This document shows, piece after piece, positions 7,413 to 16,332 of a DNA stretch of 38,012 bases. The translations under genes were made by a program, and so were the position numbers. Position 1 is the first letter of the stretch. Every line of letters begins with the position of its first letter. The notes below the pieces were generated by a model, which made no database searches, was not told the origin of the DNA, and worked only from the letters and a program-made list of their open reading frames with translations. Source of the DNA: Paenibacillus sabuli. GTDB lineage: Bacteria; Bacillota; Bacilli; Paenibacillales; Paenibacillaceae. The DNA lies in the NCBI RefSeq assembly GCF_014705605.1, contig NZ_JACXIZ010000056.1:1-38012 (forward strand), read 5' to 3'.

Positions 7413-8735
7413 TTATTCGGCTTGCTCCGTGTCCGAGTGGCCGCCCGACACGTCGAGCACGGCCTGGTAGATCAGATCGAACAACTGCTCCAGATGCAGC
7501 TCCTCGATGCAGGAGAAGGCGACCCGCAGGTCGTGCTCGCCGAGCGCGATCGTCCCGACCTCGTAGGCGTCGAGCAGACGCTGGCGCACCGCCTCGGCGC
7601 TGACCTGCTTCAGCCGCAGGCACATGAAGTAGCCGGAATTGAACGGGTAGTATTCCCACACGTCGCCGTAGCGGCTGCTGTCGAGCAGCGATTTGACGCG
7701 GTTGGCGCGGCGCTTCATGACCTCGAATTTCTCCCGCTTCTGCGCCTCGAAGTCCGGCGACTGCAGCAGCTTGAGGATGAAGGTTTGCGACGGGTGCGGT
7801 CCGCTGGAGATCGTGGCGCGGATGATGCCGAGCGTTTTTTGCTCCAGCGCGTGCATGACCGGCTCCGAGGCCGAGGCATAGGTGATGAAGCCGACGCGAA
7901 AGCCCCATACATACTCTTCCTTGGTCGCACCGTCGATCTTGATCGCCAAGACGCGCGGATGCAGATTCGCCAGACGGCCGAACAGCGACTCGTGCAGCGA
8001 GTCTTCGAAAAACAGGCCGAAATAGGCATCGTCGGTGACTGCGACCACATTGATCCCTGCTTCGGCGGCTTCACCGATGGCGGTCACGATGGCATCCGCC
8101 TCGGCGGCGCCAGGCGAGTAGCCGGTCGGATTATTGGGAAAGTTGAGCAGGACGATCGCCTTGCCGTGCTCCTTCTGCGCGAGCAGCGCCTCGCGCAGAC
8201 CGTCGCTGTTGAAGCGGTTGTCCGCATCGTAGAGCGGGTATTCGACCGTGTGCGCGCCGCGGCGCAGGGCGAAGGTCAGCTCATAGTTCTCCCAATTTTT
8301 GTCCGGCATGACGATCGGATCGCCCGCGTCTGCGAACAGGTCGGCGACGATGCTGAGCCCGTGCGTCAGCGCGTTGGTGGCGATCGGGTTGCCGAAGCTT
8401 TTGTCCGCGAGCGACGGGTTGTCCGTCAGCATCTTGGCGCGCCATGCCGCGCGCAGCTCCGGCTTGCCCGCAGGTGGCGCATATGGATAAAGGTCCTTGG
8501 GCGCATAAGCCGAGAGCGTGTCTTGCAGCGCAGGCAGATGCATCGGCTGTCCGCCCTCTGTGGCGATGCCGATCGTGGCGTTGAATTTGCTCGCCTTGGC
8601 CTTGGCCTCCGCCGACTGGCTCAGTATGCCTTCCTTAGGAAAATAAATGGCTTTGCCAATGTCGGACAGCATGTCGTAGACATGCGGATTCTCGCTTTGA
8701 ATCGTTTCGTTCAGCTGCTTGGCAAGTGGGTTCAT
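7413..8735 (-). CDS. Class I/II PLP-dependent aminotransferase
   Basis: 440 residues, from ATG 8735 (MNPLAKQLNETI...), with GGATGGAG eight bases upstream. ATGs at 8750 and 8822 are less well placed. The fold type I elements are visible: the N-terminal YPYAPPAGKPELRAAW, the aspartate/asparagine region LLNFPNNPTGYSPG, DDAYFGLFF, the likely Schiff-base lysine in DGATKEEYVWGFRVGF (K followed by five residues and G-x-R-x-G), and a C-terminal HDLRVAFS that would hold the carboxylate-binding arginine. It probably transfers an amino group from an amino acid to a 2-oxoacid; the substrate is not readable from sequence. It is monocistronic and divergent from the PhnD-like gene. Confidence 0.87.
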   Translation of the reverse strand: MNPLAKQLNETIQSENPHVYDMLSDIGKAIYFPKEGILSQSAEAKAKASKFNATIGIATEGGQPMHLPALQDTLSAYAPKDLYPYAPPAGKPELRAAWRAKMLTDNPSLADKSFGNPIATNALTHGLSIVADLFADAGDPIVMPDKNWENYELTFALRRGAHTVEYPLYDADNRFNSDGLREALLAQKEHGKAIVLLNFPNNPTGYSPGAAEADAIVTAIGEAAEAGINVVAVTDDAYFGLFFEDSLHESLFGRLANLHPRVLAIKIDGATKEEYVWGFRVGFITYASASEPVMHALEQKTLGIIRATISSGPHPSQTFILKLLQSPDFEAQKREKFEVMKRRANRVKSLLDSSRYGDVWEYYPFNSGYFMCLRLKQVSAEAVRQRLLDAYEVGTIALGEHDLRVAFSCIEELHLEQLFDLIYQAVLDVSGGHSDTEQAE

Positions 8736-8998
8736 AGGAATAAGCTCCATCCTTCCGAAAAGGTCGATTGTATCCGGGGTTATTATACCATTATTGAAAG
8801 CCTGCGGCCAATTTTTGCGCACGTTTTTTCACAGGGCGTATTGTCGAAATGCCTCGACCGACTTGCCCTCAAAGGAGCCGTTCGCTTTAGTTTGGCCATC
8901 AATTATGGTAATCTGATTTATTGAGAACCACTGTAGCAATGCGACAAAATTCGATGCGGCAAAAAAGGGGTTACAAGGTCGCACAAAGGAGAGTCGAA

Positions 8999-9946
8999 AT
9001 GTTCCGGAAACGGCAATGCTTTCTGGTATTAACAGGTCTGCTGCTCTCCACGCTCGCACTCGCTGCCTGCGGCAACAACGGCGGCACTGGCGCGAGCGAT
9101 GAAGACGGAGCCGAAGCCTCGCAGCAAGGCGAGGCTGCGCGCAGCGAGCTGCTGATCGGGGTCATCCCGGCCCAGGGCAGCAATCAGATGGAAGAAGGAG
9201 CGGACAAGCTGGCCGGCATTCTCCAGGAGGCGCTCGGCTACGAGGTCCGGGCCGAGGTGTATCCGGACTACAACGGCGTCGTCGAGGCGATGGGCGCGGA
9301 CAAGGTGCAGATGGCCTATCTCGGTCCGCTGACGTATGTCGAAGCGCACGAGCGCTATGGGGTCGAAGCGATCGTCACGCAGCTCATCGAGGGCAAGCCC
9401 TACTACTACTCGTATCTGATCACCCAGGCGGACAGCCCGTATGAGACCTTTGAGGATGTCGAGGCGCATGCGGCGGACATCCGGTTCGCCTTCGGCGATA
9501 TCAGCTCGACCTCGGGCAGCCTGATTCCGGGCATCGCGCTCAAGGACGCCGGTCTGTTCGAGTCGCAGCAAGCCCACAGCTTCGCATCGGTCGTCTATAC
9601 TGGCGACCATACCGCGACTGCGCTCGCCGTGCAGAACGGGCAGCAGGATATCGGCGCGATCGACAGCGCCTATTTCAATAACCTTGTCAAGCAGGGCACG
9701 ATCGATGGGGACAAGCTCAAGATCGTCTGGGAATCCGAGCCGCTCTTCCAATACCCGTGGGCCGTGACCGGCGGTGTCGGGGAGCAGGATCGCGCGATCA
9801 TTCGCGATGCGATGCTGGCCATCGACGACCCGGTCATTCTGTCCGCGTTCGGCGGTGCGAGCGGGTTCACGGAGGCGGCCAATGCCGACTATGCGGCGAT
9901 CCGCGATGCGGCGATCGCCGACGGGCGCTTGCAGACGGCCGACTAA
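8999..9946 (+). CDS. PhnD-type ABC transporter substrate-binding lipoprotein
   Basis: 315 residues, taking ATG 8999, which has AAAGGAGAG eight bases upstream and is followed at once by a lipoprotein signal (hydrophobic LVLTGLLLSTLALAAC, lipobox LAAC). An ATG at 8921 is in frame but has no ribosome site. The mature part has the PhnD/phosphonate-binding pattern: LLIGVIPAQGSNQMEEGADKL, YNGVVEAMGADKVQMAYLGP, ISSTSGSLIPG, and a DIGAIDSAYFNNL hinge region. The family binds phosphonate, phosphite or other oxyanions. Because the transporter genes lead by overlap into selD and mnmH, import of a selenium oxyanion is a serious alternative; I infer that from context only. Confidence 0.85.
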   Translation: MFRKRQCFLVLTGLLLSTLALAACGNNGGTGASDEDGAEASQQGEAARSELLIGVIPAQGSNQMEEGADKLAGILQEALGYEVRAEVYPDYNGVVEAMGADKVQMAYLGPLTYVEAHERYGVEAIVTQLIEGKPYYYSYLITQADSPYETFEDVEAHAADIRFAFGDISSTSGSLIPGIALKDAGLFESQQAHSFASVVYTGDHTATALAVQNGQQDIGAIDSAYFNNLVKQGTIDGDKLKIVWESEPLFQYPWAVTGGVGEQDRAIIRDAMLAIDDPVILSAFGGASGFTEAANADYAAIRDAAIADGRLQTAD

Positions 9947-9952
9947 GCGGCG

Positions 9953-10699
9953 ATGCGGACGTGGACTGCGCTCGGCATCCTGGTCTTGCTGCTGCTCTGG
10001 TCCTCGATTGGGACCGGGCTGGCGCAGGCGCCGCTGTACGATCTCGGCAATACCGCACGCTTCATCGCGGAGCACTGGTTCCCGCCCGACTTCGGGCATT
10101 GGCGCATCGCGCTGGCGGCGATGGTCGACACGCTGCAGATCGCGCTGTGCAGCACGCTGGTCGCGCTCGCAATCGCGTTGCCGGCGAGCTTCGTCGCCGC
10201 CCGCAATACGGGCCTGCCGCGCTGGCTGTACGACGGGACCCGGCTGGTATTCAACTTGTTCCGCGCGGTGCCGGAGCTGGTGCTGGCGCTCGTCTTCATC
10301 CCGACGCTCGGACTCGGTCCGCTGCCGGCGGTGCTGGCCTTGATCATTCACAATATCGGCGTATTCGGCAAGATGATCGCCGAGCTGATCGAGGCGGCCG
10401 ACGACGGACCGCAGGAGGCGGTCAAAGCGCTGGGCGGCACGCGGCTGCTGGTCGCAGCTTACGGCATCCTGCCGCAGATCCTGCCGCTCGTGCTGTCGCA
10501 GTACTTCTACCGGCTGGAGACGGCAATCCGGACGACGCTGATTCTCGGCGTCGTCGGCGCAGGCGGTCTCGGTCAGCTATTGTACAATGACTTCAAGCAA
10601 TTCATGTATCAGAAGGTAACCTTCGAGGTGCTGCTCATCATGGTGCTGGTCACCGCCGTGGACTACGCAGGCGCGGCCGTGCGAAAGCGGGTGAAATGA
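9953..10699 (+). CDS. PhnE-type ABC transporter permease
   Basis: 248 residues, starting at ATG 9953, six bases after the binding-protein stop. There is an N-terminal membrane segment (about 6-26), then four to five more, and the cytoplasmic EAA loop is visible as EAADDGPQEAVKALGGTRL (about 146-164), where it contacts the ATPase. The segment FRAVPELVLALVF and the C-terminal GVVGAGGLGQLLYND are typical of PhnE. Phosphonate systems often have one or two permeases; only one is present, so it would act as a homodimer. Transport substrate as for the binding protein. Confidence 0.88.
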   Translation: MRTWTALGILVLLLLWSSIGTGLAQAPLYDLGNTARFIAEHWFPPDFGHWRIALAAMVDTLQIALCSTLVALAIALPASFVAARNTGLPRWLYDGTRLVFNLFRAVPELVLALVFIPTLGLGPLPAVLALIIHNIGVFGKMIAELIEAADDGPQEAVKALGGTRLLVAAYGILPQILPLVLSQYFYRLETAIRTTLILGVVGAGGLGQLLYNDFKQFMYQKVTFEVLLIMVLVTAVDYAGAAVRKRVK

Positions 10700-10702
10700 C
10701 GC

Positions 10703-11482
10703 ATGCTTGAACTGATTGGATTGAACAAGCGCTACAAGGGCGAGGCGGAGGCTGCGCTGGACGGTGTCCATCTGCGTGTGCAGACTGGGGAATTCGTGGC
10801 GGTGCTCGGACGAAGCGGCGCGGGCAAGTCGACCCTGATCCGCTGCGTGAATCGGCTCGTCGAGCCGGACGCGGGCCGGGTGCTGTGGCAAGGCCGTGAT
10901 CTGACCGCAATGTCCGCCGCAGAGCTGCGGCGCGCACGGATGCGGATTGGCATGGTCTTTCAGCATTATCATCTGCTGCCGCGGCTGTCGGTGCTGACCA
11001 ACGCGTTGGCCGGGCGCTTCGGCGCCATGCCGCGCTGGCGCAGTCTGCCGGGCTGGTACACCGCCAGTGAACGGGCACTCGCCGCTGCGGCGCTGCGGGA
11101 GGTCGGGTTGGAGGCGCTCGGCCGGCGTCGCGTCGAGGAGCTGAGCGGCGGGCAGAAGCAGCGGGTCGCCATCGCGCGCGTACTGGTACAGCAGCCGGAG
11201 CTGCTGCTCGGCGACGAGCCGATCTCGAGTCTGGACAGCGTCACCGCTGCCCGGATCATGCGCCATATCGCGTCGCTGCATCGCGAGCGCGGCATGACGG
11301 TGCTGCTCAATCTGCACGATGTGGCCGTCGCGCGCGCCCATGCGTCGCGTATCATCGGATTGGCCGGAGGCCGCATCGTCTATGACGGGTCGCCGGAAGC
11401 GCTGGACGAAACGGCGCTGGCTCGCATCTATGCGGATGAAGCGGCGCCGGATCTACCTATACATAGGAGGGATAGAGGATGA
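10703..11482 (+). CDS. PhnC-type ABC transporter ATP-binding protein
   Basis: 259 residues. Walker A is GRSGAGKST, the Q-loop is MVFQHYHLL, the signature is ELSGGQKQRVAIAR, Walker B is LLLGDEP, and the H-loop is LNLHD. The segment GRFGAMPRWRSLPGWYT after the Q-loop is characteristic of the PhnC subfamily. It energises the PhnE-like permease. It starts three bases after phnE, and its TGA overlaps the selD start in ATGA (11479-11482), which makes translational coupling to selenophosphate synthesis likely. Confidence 0.88.
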   Translation: MLELIGLNKRYKGEAEAALDGVHLRVQTGEFVAVLGRSGAGKSTLIRCVNRLVEPDAGRVLWQGRDLTAMSAAELRRARMRIGMVFQHYHLLPRLSVLTNALAGRFGAMPRWRSLPGWYTASERALAAAALREVGLEALGRRRVEELSGGQKQRVAIARVLVQQPELLLGDEPISSLDSVTAARIMRHIASLHRERGMTVLLNLHDVAVARAHASRIIGLAGGRIVYDGSPEALDETALARIYADEAAPDLPIHRRDRG

Positions 11483-12531
11483 CGCAAGATCAACCGGTTA
11501 AACTGACAAGTCTGTCCAGCAAGGGAGGCTGCGGATGTAAAATTGGCCCGGCGGCGCTCAGCGAGGTGCTGCGCGGGCTGCCCGCGGCCGAGCCGAATCC
11601 CGACCTGCTGGTCGGGCTGGATACGAGCGACGACGCAGGCGTCTACCGGCTCAGCGACGAGCTGGCGATTGTGCAGACGGTCGATTTTTTCACGCCGATT
11701 GTCGACGATCCGTATGCCTTCGGTCAGGTCGCAGCGGCCAACGCGCTGAGCGATATCTATGCGATGGGCGGCCAGCCGCTGACCGTGCTGAATATCGTCG
11801 CCTTCCCGATTCAGACGCTGGGCGGGCAGGTGCTCGCGGACATCTTGCGCGGGGCGGGTGACAAGGTCAGGGAAGCGGGCGCCACGCTCGTCGGCGGCCA
11901 CTCCATCGACGACAAGGAACCCAAGTTCGGCCTGGCGGTGACCGGCACGATCCATCCGCAGCAGGTGAGGACCAATGCGGGCGCGCGTCCCGGCGACCGG
12001 CTCATCCTGACCAAGCCGATCGGCGTCGGCATCCTCACCACGTCGATCAAAAAAGGCGCGCTCTCCGAAGCGGAAATCGACGCCGTCACTGCAGTGATGA
12101 CGACGCTGAATAAGGAGGCCGCCCGGGTCATGGACGGCTACGAGGTGCACGCTTGCACCGATGTGACGGGCTTCGGCCTGCTCGGCCATGCGATGGAGAT
12201 GGCCCGGGCCAGCGGCGCGGAGCTGACAGTCGACGCCGGTCGGGTGCCGTTCCTGCCGCGCGTGCGTGAGCTGGCAGAGGCGGGCTTCGTGCCCGGCGGC
12301 ACGAAGGCCAACTATGCCCACCTCGAAGGTGCGGTGGAGTATGCCGGGGAACTGGACGAGCTGGCCCGCTACATGCTGTGTGACGCTGTCACCTCCGGCG
12401 GCCTGCTGGCGGCCGTGGCGCCGGAGCAGGCCGACGCGCTGCTTGGCGAGCTGCGCGGGGCAGGCGTGGACGCTCATCTGATCGGCCGTGTGGAGCGCGC
12501 GGGGCAGGGGCGCATCCGGGTCGAGGCATGA
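11479..12531 (+). CDS. selD: Selenide, water dikinase (selenophosphate synthetase)
   Basis: 350 residues, from ATG 11479 with GGAGGG upstream. SelD makes selenophosphate from selenide and ATP, releasing AMP and phosphate. The N-terminal glycine-rich segment GGCGCKIGP carries the catalytic Cys18 and Lys21 (equivalent to E. coli Cys17 and Lys20); the codon is TGC, so this is a cysteine, not a selenocysteine form. Metal/ATP-binding aspartates are in LDTSDDAGVY and TVDFFTPIVDDP, then NALSDIYAMGG and GGHSIDD follow, and the C-terminal AIRS domain has TDVTGFGLLGH. The gene overlaps phnC-like and mnmH-linked sequence, so the selenophosphate made is probably used for tRNA selenouridine. Confidence 0.96.
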   Translation: MTQDQPVKLTSLSSKGGCGCKIGPAALSEVLRGLPAAEPNPDLLVGLDTSDDAGVYRLSDELAIVQTVDFFTPIVDDPYAFGQVAAANALSDIYAMGGQPLTVLNIVAFPIQTLGGQVLADILRGAGDKVREAGATLVGGHSIDDKEPKFGLAVTGTIHPQQVRTNAGARPGDRLILTKPIGVGILTTSIKKGALSEAEIDAVTAVMTTLNKEAARVMDGYEVHACTDVTGFGLLGHAMEMARASGAELTVDAGRVPFLPRVRELAEAGFVPGGTKANYAHLEGAVEYAGELDELARYMLCDAVTSGGLLAAVAPEQADALLGELRGAGVDAHLIGRVERAGQGRIRVEA

Positions 12532-12584
12532 CCGGACACGACGCGGAAGACGAATCGCCGCCATACACAAAGGAGCGTAAAGCC

Positions 12585-13640
12585 ATGATGAAGGATATCG
12601 GTCTGACAGAGCTGCTGGAGCTGCAGCGCAGGGGCGACGCGGTGCTGATCGACGTGCGCTCGCCCTCCGAATATCGCGACGCTACAATTCCGGGGAGCGT
12701 CAATATTCCGCTGTTCGACGACGCGGAGCGCGCCGAGGTCGGCACCCTGTACAAGCAGGTCGGCGTCGAGGCGGCCAAGGAGCGCGGCCTGGAGCTGGTG
12801 TCGGCCAAGCTGCCTGCCTTGGTGCGCGCAATTGCGGCCGAGGACGCTCCGCGCAAGGCGGTATTCTGCTGGCGCGGCGGGATGCGGAGTCGGACCGCCG
12901 GGACGCTGGCTGCGCTGATGGGCATGCCGATTCTGCGTCTGACCGGCGGCTTTCGCACGTATCGCAGGTGGGTGGTGGAGCGGCTGGAGTCGCTCGAGTC
13001 GCTGCCGCCCTGCTACGTGCTGAGCGGGTATACCGGCTCCGGCAAGACGGCCATCCTGGAGGAGCTGGAGCGAAGCGGCTACCCGGTCGTCAATCTGGAG
13101 CGGCTCGCCGCGCATCGCGGCTCGATCTTCGGCCATATCGGCCGTGAACCGCACAATCAGAAGACGTTCGAATCGCTGCTCCTGCAGCGGCTCGATGCGT
13201 GCCGGGATGCGCCGTATCTCGTGGTGGAGGCGGAGAGCAAGCGGGTCGGCAAGGTCGTGCTGCCGGAGGTGCTGGTCCAGGCCAAGGAGTCGGGCCGGCC
13301 GCTCGTGCTCGAGCTGCCGCTGCAGGAGCGTGTGGCCAACATCCTCGCCGATTACCGGCCCCAGCTGCACAAGGCGCAATGCATCGCTTCGTTCGAGCGC
13401 ATCCGCAAGCGCATGCATACGCCGGTCGGAGCGGAGGTTGCGGCGGCGCTGCATACCGAGCGTTATGACGAGGCGGTGGCGCTGTTGCTGGAGCACTACT
13501 ACGATCCGCGCTATCGGCACGCCGCGGAGCAGTACGAGCAGGAGCCCGTGATGATCGGCGCCGCCGATACGGACGACGCGCTCCGGCAGGTCGTCGCGCA
13601 CTTGCCCGATCCGCGCGGCGCGGCCGGCGGAAGGGAGTGA
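12585..13640 (+). CDS. mnmH: tRNA 2-selenouridine synthase MnmH (SelU/YbbB)
   Basis: 351 residues, from ATG 12585, which has AGGAG nine bases upstream. An in-frame ATG at 12528 overlaps selD by ATGA but adds 19 residues outside the homologous region. The N-terminal rhodanese domain (about 1-130) has IDVRSPSEY and the catalytic Cys95 in FCWRGGMRS. The second part has a P-loop, SGYTGSGKT (about 147-155), and a RGSIFG segment typical of the family. MnmH replaces the sulphur of 2-thiouridine at the wobble position 34 of certain tRNAs (Lys, Glu, Gln) with selenium through a geranylated intermediate, using selenophosphate from SelD. No selA, selB or selC is seen in this window. Confidence 0.94.
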   Translation: MMKDIGLTELLELQRRGDAVLIDVRSPSEYRDATIPGSVNIPLFDDAERAEVGTLYKQVGVEAAKERGLELVSAKLPALVRAIAAEDAPRKAVFCWRGGMRSRTAGTLAALMGMPILRLTGGFRTYRRWVVERLESLESLPPCYVLSGYTGSGKTAILEELERSGYPVVNLERLAAHRGSIFGHIGREPHNQKTFESLLLQRLDACRDAPYLVVEAESKRVGKVVLPEVLVQAKESGRPLVLELPLQERVANILADYRPQLHKAQCIASFERIRKRMHTPVGAEVAAALHTERYDEAVALLLEHYYDPRYRHAAEQYEQEPVMIGAADTDDALRQVVAHLPDPRGAAGGRE

Positions 13641-13647
13641 TCGCGCG

Positions 13648-14439
13648 ATGCTGGAGCTCTCGCCGGACGCGCTGCGTCTGACGTCCTCCTTTGCCAAGAT
13701 CGCTTGCGAGCCGGGCTGGCGCTGGCAAAAGCGGGAGCAGCCGCTGGCCAACTACGACCTGTTCTACGTATGGAGCGGGGAAGGCGAGGTGGTGCGAGGC
13801 GATCGCACCTATACGGTCGGTCCGGGCAGCTGCTTCCTCTTCCGTCCGGGCGACGATACGAGCGCGACCCACAATCCGCAAAGGCCGCTCGTGCTGACAT
13901 ACATCCACTTCGGCGTCGAAGCCCCCGTGCGGCTCGTCCCGGAGCCCTACCGCGTGCTGCGCGATACCATCGAATTCGAGTACTTGCTCTCGCGCTATGT
14001 CCGGCTTTTTCTCGTGGACCTCTACGCCGCCGAGGCCGAGGCCCGGCTCATCCTGAAGCAGCTGCTCCTCCACCTGCTGCGCCATGACCGCAGCGATCTG
14101 GAGCGGAGCCGGCCCGCGGGCAGCAATCAGCTGGCCGAGGCGATCCGCGAGGTCGCCAACTACATACGGCAGCATCCGGGTCTGCCGCACCGCGTCGAGG
14201 AGCTGGCCCAGCGGGCGCAGCTGTCGCCGCGCTACTTCTCGATCAAGTTCAAGGCGCTGATCGGCCAGTCGGTGCAGGCCTACATGATCCGCACCCGGAT
14301 CGAGCGCGCCCAGCACCTGCTGATGCACGCCGGGATGAACGTGACCGAGGTGGCCGACGCGCTCGGCTACCGCGATATCTTCTTCTTCAGCCGCCAGTTC
14401 AAGCAGTATACCGGCAAGAGTCCGTCCGAGATCCGCTGA
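13648..14439 (+). CDS. AraC-family transcriptional regulator
   Basis: 263 residues, from ATG 13648, seven bases after mnmH; GGAAGGGAG lies inside the mnmH 3' end. The first 130 residues form a cupin-like sensor (YDLFYVWSGEGEVVRGDRTYTV, then GSCFLFRPGD), expected to bind a sugar or similar effector. Residues about 160-263 carry the double helix-turn-helix: HRVEELAQRAQLSPRYFSIKF, then MNVTEVADALGYRDIFFFSR and the family ending QFKQYTGKSPSEIR. The position, between mnmH and a YesM-type kinase, suggests it helps control the sugar transporter downstream, but it may simply be read through from the selenium operon. Confidence 0.88.
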   Translation: MLELSPDALRLTSSFAKIACEPGWRWQKREQPLANYDLFYVWSGEGEVVRGDRTYTVGPGSCFLFRPGDDTSATHNPQRPLVLTYIHFGVEAPVRLVPEPYRVLRDTIEFEYLLSRYVRLFLVDLYAAEAEARLILKQLLLHLLRHDRSDLERSRPAGSNQLAEAIREVANYIRQHPGLPHRVEELAQRAQLSPRYFSIKFKALIGQSVQAYMIRTRIERAQHLLMHAGMNVTEVADALGYRDIFFFSRQFKQYTGKSPSEIR

Positions 14440-14499
14440 AGCCTGCGGCGGGACCGGGGGCTCCGCTGGCCGGCCCAGTCGATCGCAAGGAGCTGCCGT

Positions 14500-16332
14500 A
14501 TGGACATTGCGCAAATTTATCGCACCTACTTCAAAAACAATCTGTTCCTCAAAATCATCCTGGTCTTCTCCGTCATCACCGTCCTGACGATCATCACGCT
14601 CTCCTATCTGATGTATTGGAACGCATCGCAGACAGCGATCCGGCGCGAGCTGGACAAGCAGCGGCAGGCGATGGGCAGCGTCGAGCAGGTGCTGGCGCAG
14701 AAGTATGCGTCGGTCCGGGAGATGATGAATGACGTGTACCGCAGCGACCGATTGGCGGCGCATCTGAGCTACTTCCTCAACCATTCTTATCAGGCCTACG
14801 TGGAATATCAGCTGGATCAGATCGCCGCCGAGCCGGAGGGCGAGTTCGGGAGCGTGTTCCAGTATTTCGCCGGCCGCATCGATGCGGACAGTGCGATCCG
14901 CAACATCGTGCTGTACAGCGCGGAGCAGCAGGCGCTCTACAACCTAGACGAGCACAAGCGGTTCAAGCTGATTCCGACCAATTCGGCGCGGTCCTACGTG
15001 CCGGACGTGATGGCAGCCGAGACCGGCAGCGTCGCCGCGCCGAACTACTGGGTGAGCCGCGCCATCGGACGCGAAGGCGCCCGTCTGTATGCGGTGCGCA
15101 TCGCCGTCAACGACAAGCAGACGCTCAAAAATATCGGGCAGCTGGTCGTTTACTTCGACGCGCTGGCATTGGACAGGAGGGTGAGCGCATACGAGGGACT
15201 GCTTGGCGAGGTGTATGTGCGGGATGCGAACGGCTGGGTGCTGTACGATTCGACGGGAGAGCGCTATGGCCGGCGCGCCGAGACGACCGAGGGCGAACCG
15301 GCCGTGCTGGACGGGCAGCAGCTGGTGGACGGCACGTATCGGAACAAGCTGTCCTCCGCGGAGGGCGGCTACGCCATCATAGGGGAAGTGACGGCAGCCG
15401 AGCTGGAGGCCGTCTACCGCGGCACGCGCAATACGATCGTCTTGATCGCGCTGATCTGCATCGTCGTGGCCACGCTCATCCCTTCCTTGGTCATCATCAG
15501 CTTGGCCAAGCGCACCCATACGATCATCCGGTTCACGCGCAAGGTCAAAAACGGAGACCTGGCCGTCCGCATCGACGAGTCGCGCGAGGATGAGCTGGGG
15601 CAGATCGCGAAAAGCTTCAATGCGATGATGGAGGAGCTGAACACCTACATCGATCGGGTGTACAAGGCGGAAATTAATCAGAAGCGCGCTGAATTGGCCG
15701 CGCTCCAGGCCCGGGTCAATCCGCATTTTTTATACAATACGCTGGAGGTCATTCGCATGCGCGCCTTCTCCAAGGGAGACCGGGACGCAGCCGAGATGAT
15801 CTACAGCCTATCGGCGCTGTTCAAAAATCTGGTTCATCCGAAGCGTCGGGATACGCTGCAAAACGAGCTGGAAGCCTGCCGGCTGTATCTGGAATTGTTT
15901 CGGATCCGGTACAAGGATAATTTTGTGTACCGGATCGAATGTCCGGAGCCGCTCGGGCGGGTGTCCGTCATGCGGCTGACGCTGCAGCCGATCGTGGAGA
16001 ATTACATCGTGCACGGCATCGATGCGACCCGCGCCGATAACACGCTCGTCCTCGCGATTCGGCAGGACGGCGATGAGGACGGCGAACGAATCTGCGCGAC
16101 GGTGCGCGACAACGGCAAGGGAATGTCCGAGGCGCGCTTGGCGCAAGTCAGAGAGCGACTGAGTCGGACAAAGGACGACGGCGAATCGTTTGGCTTGAAA
16201 AGCGTGAACGAACGGCTGCAATTGGAATACGGGAAGCGGTACGGCGTGGAGATCGAGAGTACGCCGGGCGAGGGCACGCGGGTAGACATCTGGCTTCCGA
16301 AGACAAGCGGGGAGGCGGAGGAGCTTGTATAA
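14500..16332 (+). CDS. YesM-type sensor histidine kinase
   Basis: 610 residues, from ATG 14500 behind AAGGAG. A transmembrane helix at about 18-40 is followed by a large extracellular sensor region (about 41-305) and a second helix (about 309-332). A HAMP domain (RKVKNGDLAVRIDESREDELG) leads to a His_kinase module with NPHFLYNTLEVIRM, in which His409 should be phosphorylated. The ATPase part has QPIVENYIVHG as N-box, DNGKGM, and FGLKSVNERL. This is the YesM/LytS-type arrangement. Such kinases in Paenibacillaceae usually sense polysaccharide breakdown products and work with AraC-type response regulators. It overlaps the regulator gene by eight bases. Confidence 0.93.
   Translation: MDIAQIYRTYFKNNLFLKIILVFSVITVLTIITLSYLMYWNASQTAIRRELDKQRQAMGSVEQVLAQKYASVREMMNDVYRSDRLAAHLSYFLNHSYQAYVEYQLDQIAAEPEGEFGSVFQYFAGRIDADSAIRNIVLYSAEQQALYNLDEHKRFKLIPTNSARSYVPDVMAAETGSVAAPNYWVSRAIGREGARLYAVRIAVNDKQTLKNIGQLVVYFDALALDRRVSAYEGLLGEVYVRDANGWVLYDSTGERYGRRAETTEGEPAVLDGQQLVDGTYRNKLSSAEGGYAIIGEVTAAELEAVYRGTRNTIVLIALICIVVATLIPSLVIISLAKRTHTIIRFTRKVKNGDLAVRIDESREDELGQIAKSFNAMMEELNTYIDRVYKAEINQKRAELAALQARVNPHFLYNTLEVIRMRAFSKGDRDAAEMIYSLSALFKNLVHPKRRDTLQNELEACRLYLELFRIRYKDNFVYRIECPEPLGRVSVMRLTLQPIVENYIVHGIDATRADNTLVLAIRQDGDEDGERICATVRDNGKGMSEARLAQVRERLSRTKDDGESFGLKSVNERLQLEYGKRYGVEIESTPGEGTRVDIWLPKTSGEAEELV

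Noticed and set aside
11530-11545. A possible selenocysteine (UGA) codon in selD
   Set aside because: The codons at the catalytic site are TGC and TGT, both cysteine.
12528-12584. The ATGA-overlap start for mnmH
   Set aside because: In frame and coupled to selD, but the 19 added residues are outside the rhodanese domain and ATG 12585 has a clear AGGAG at good spacing. It remains possible.
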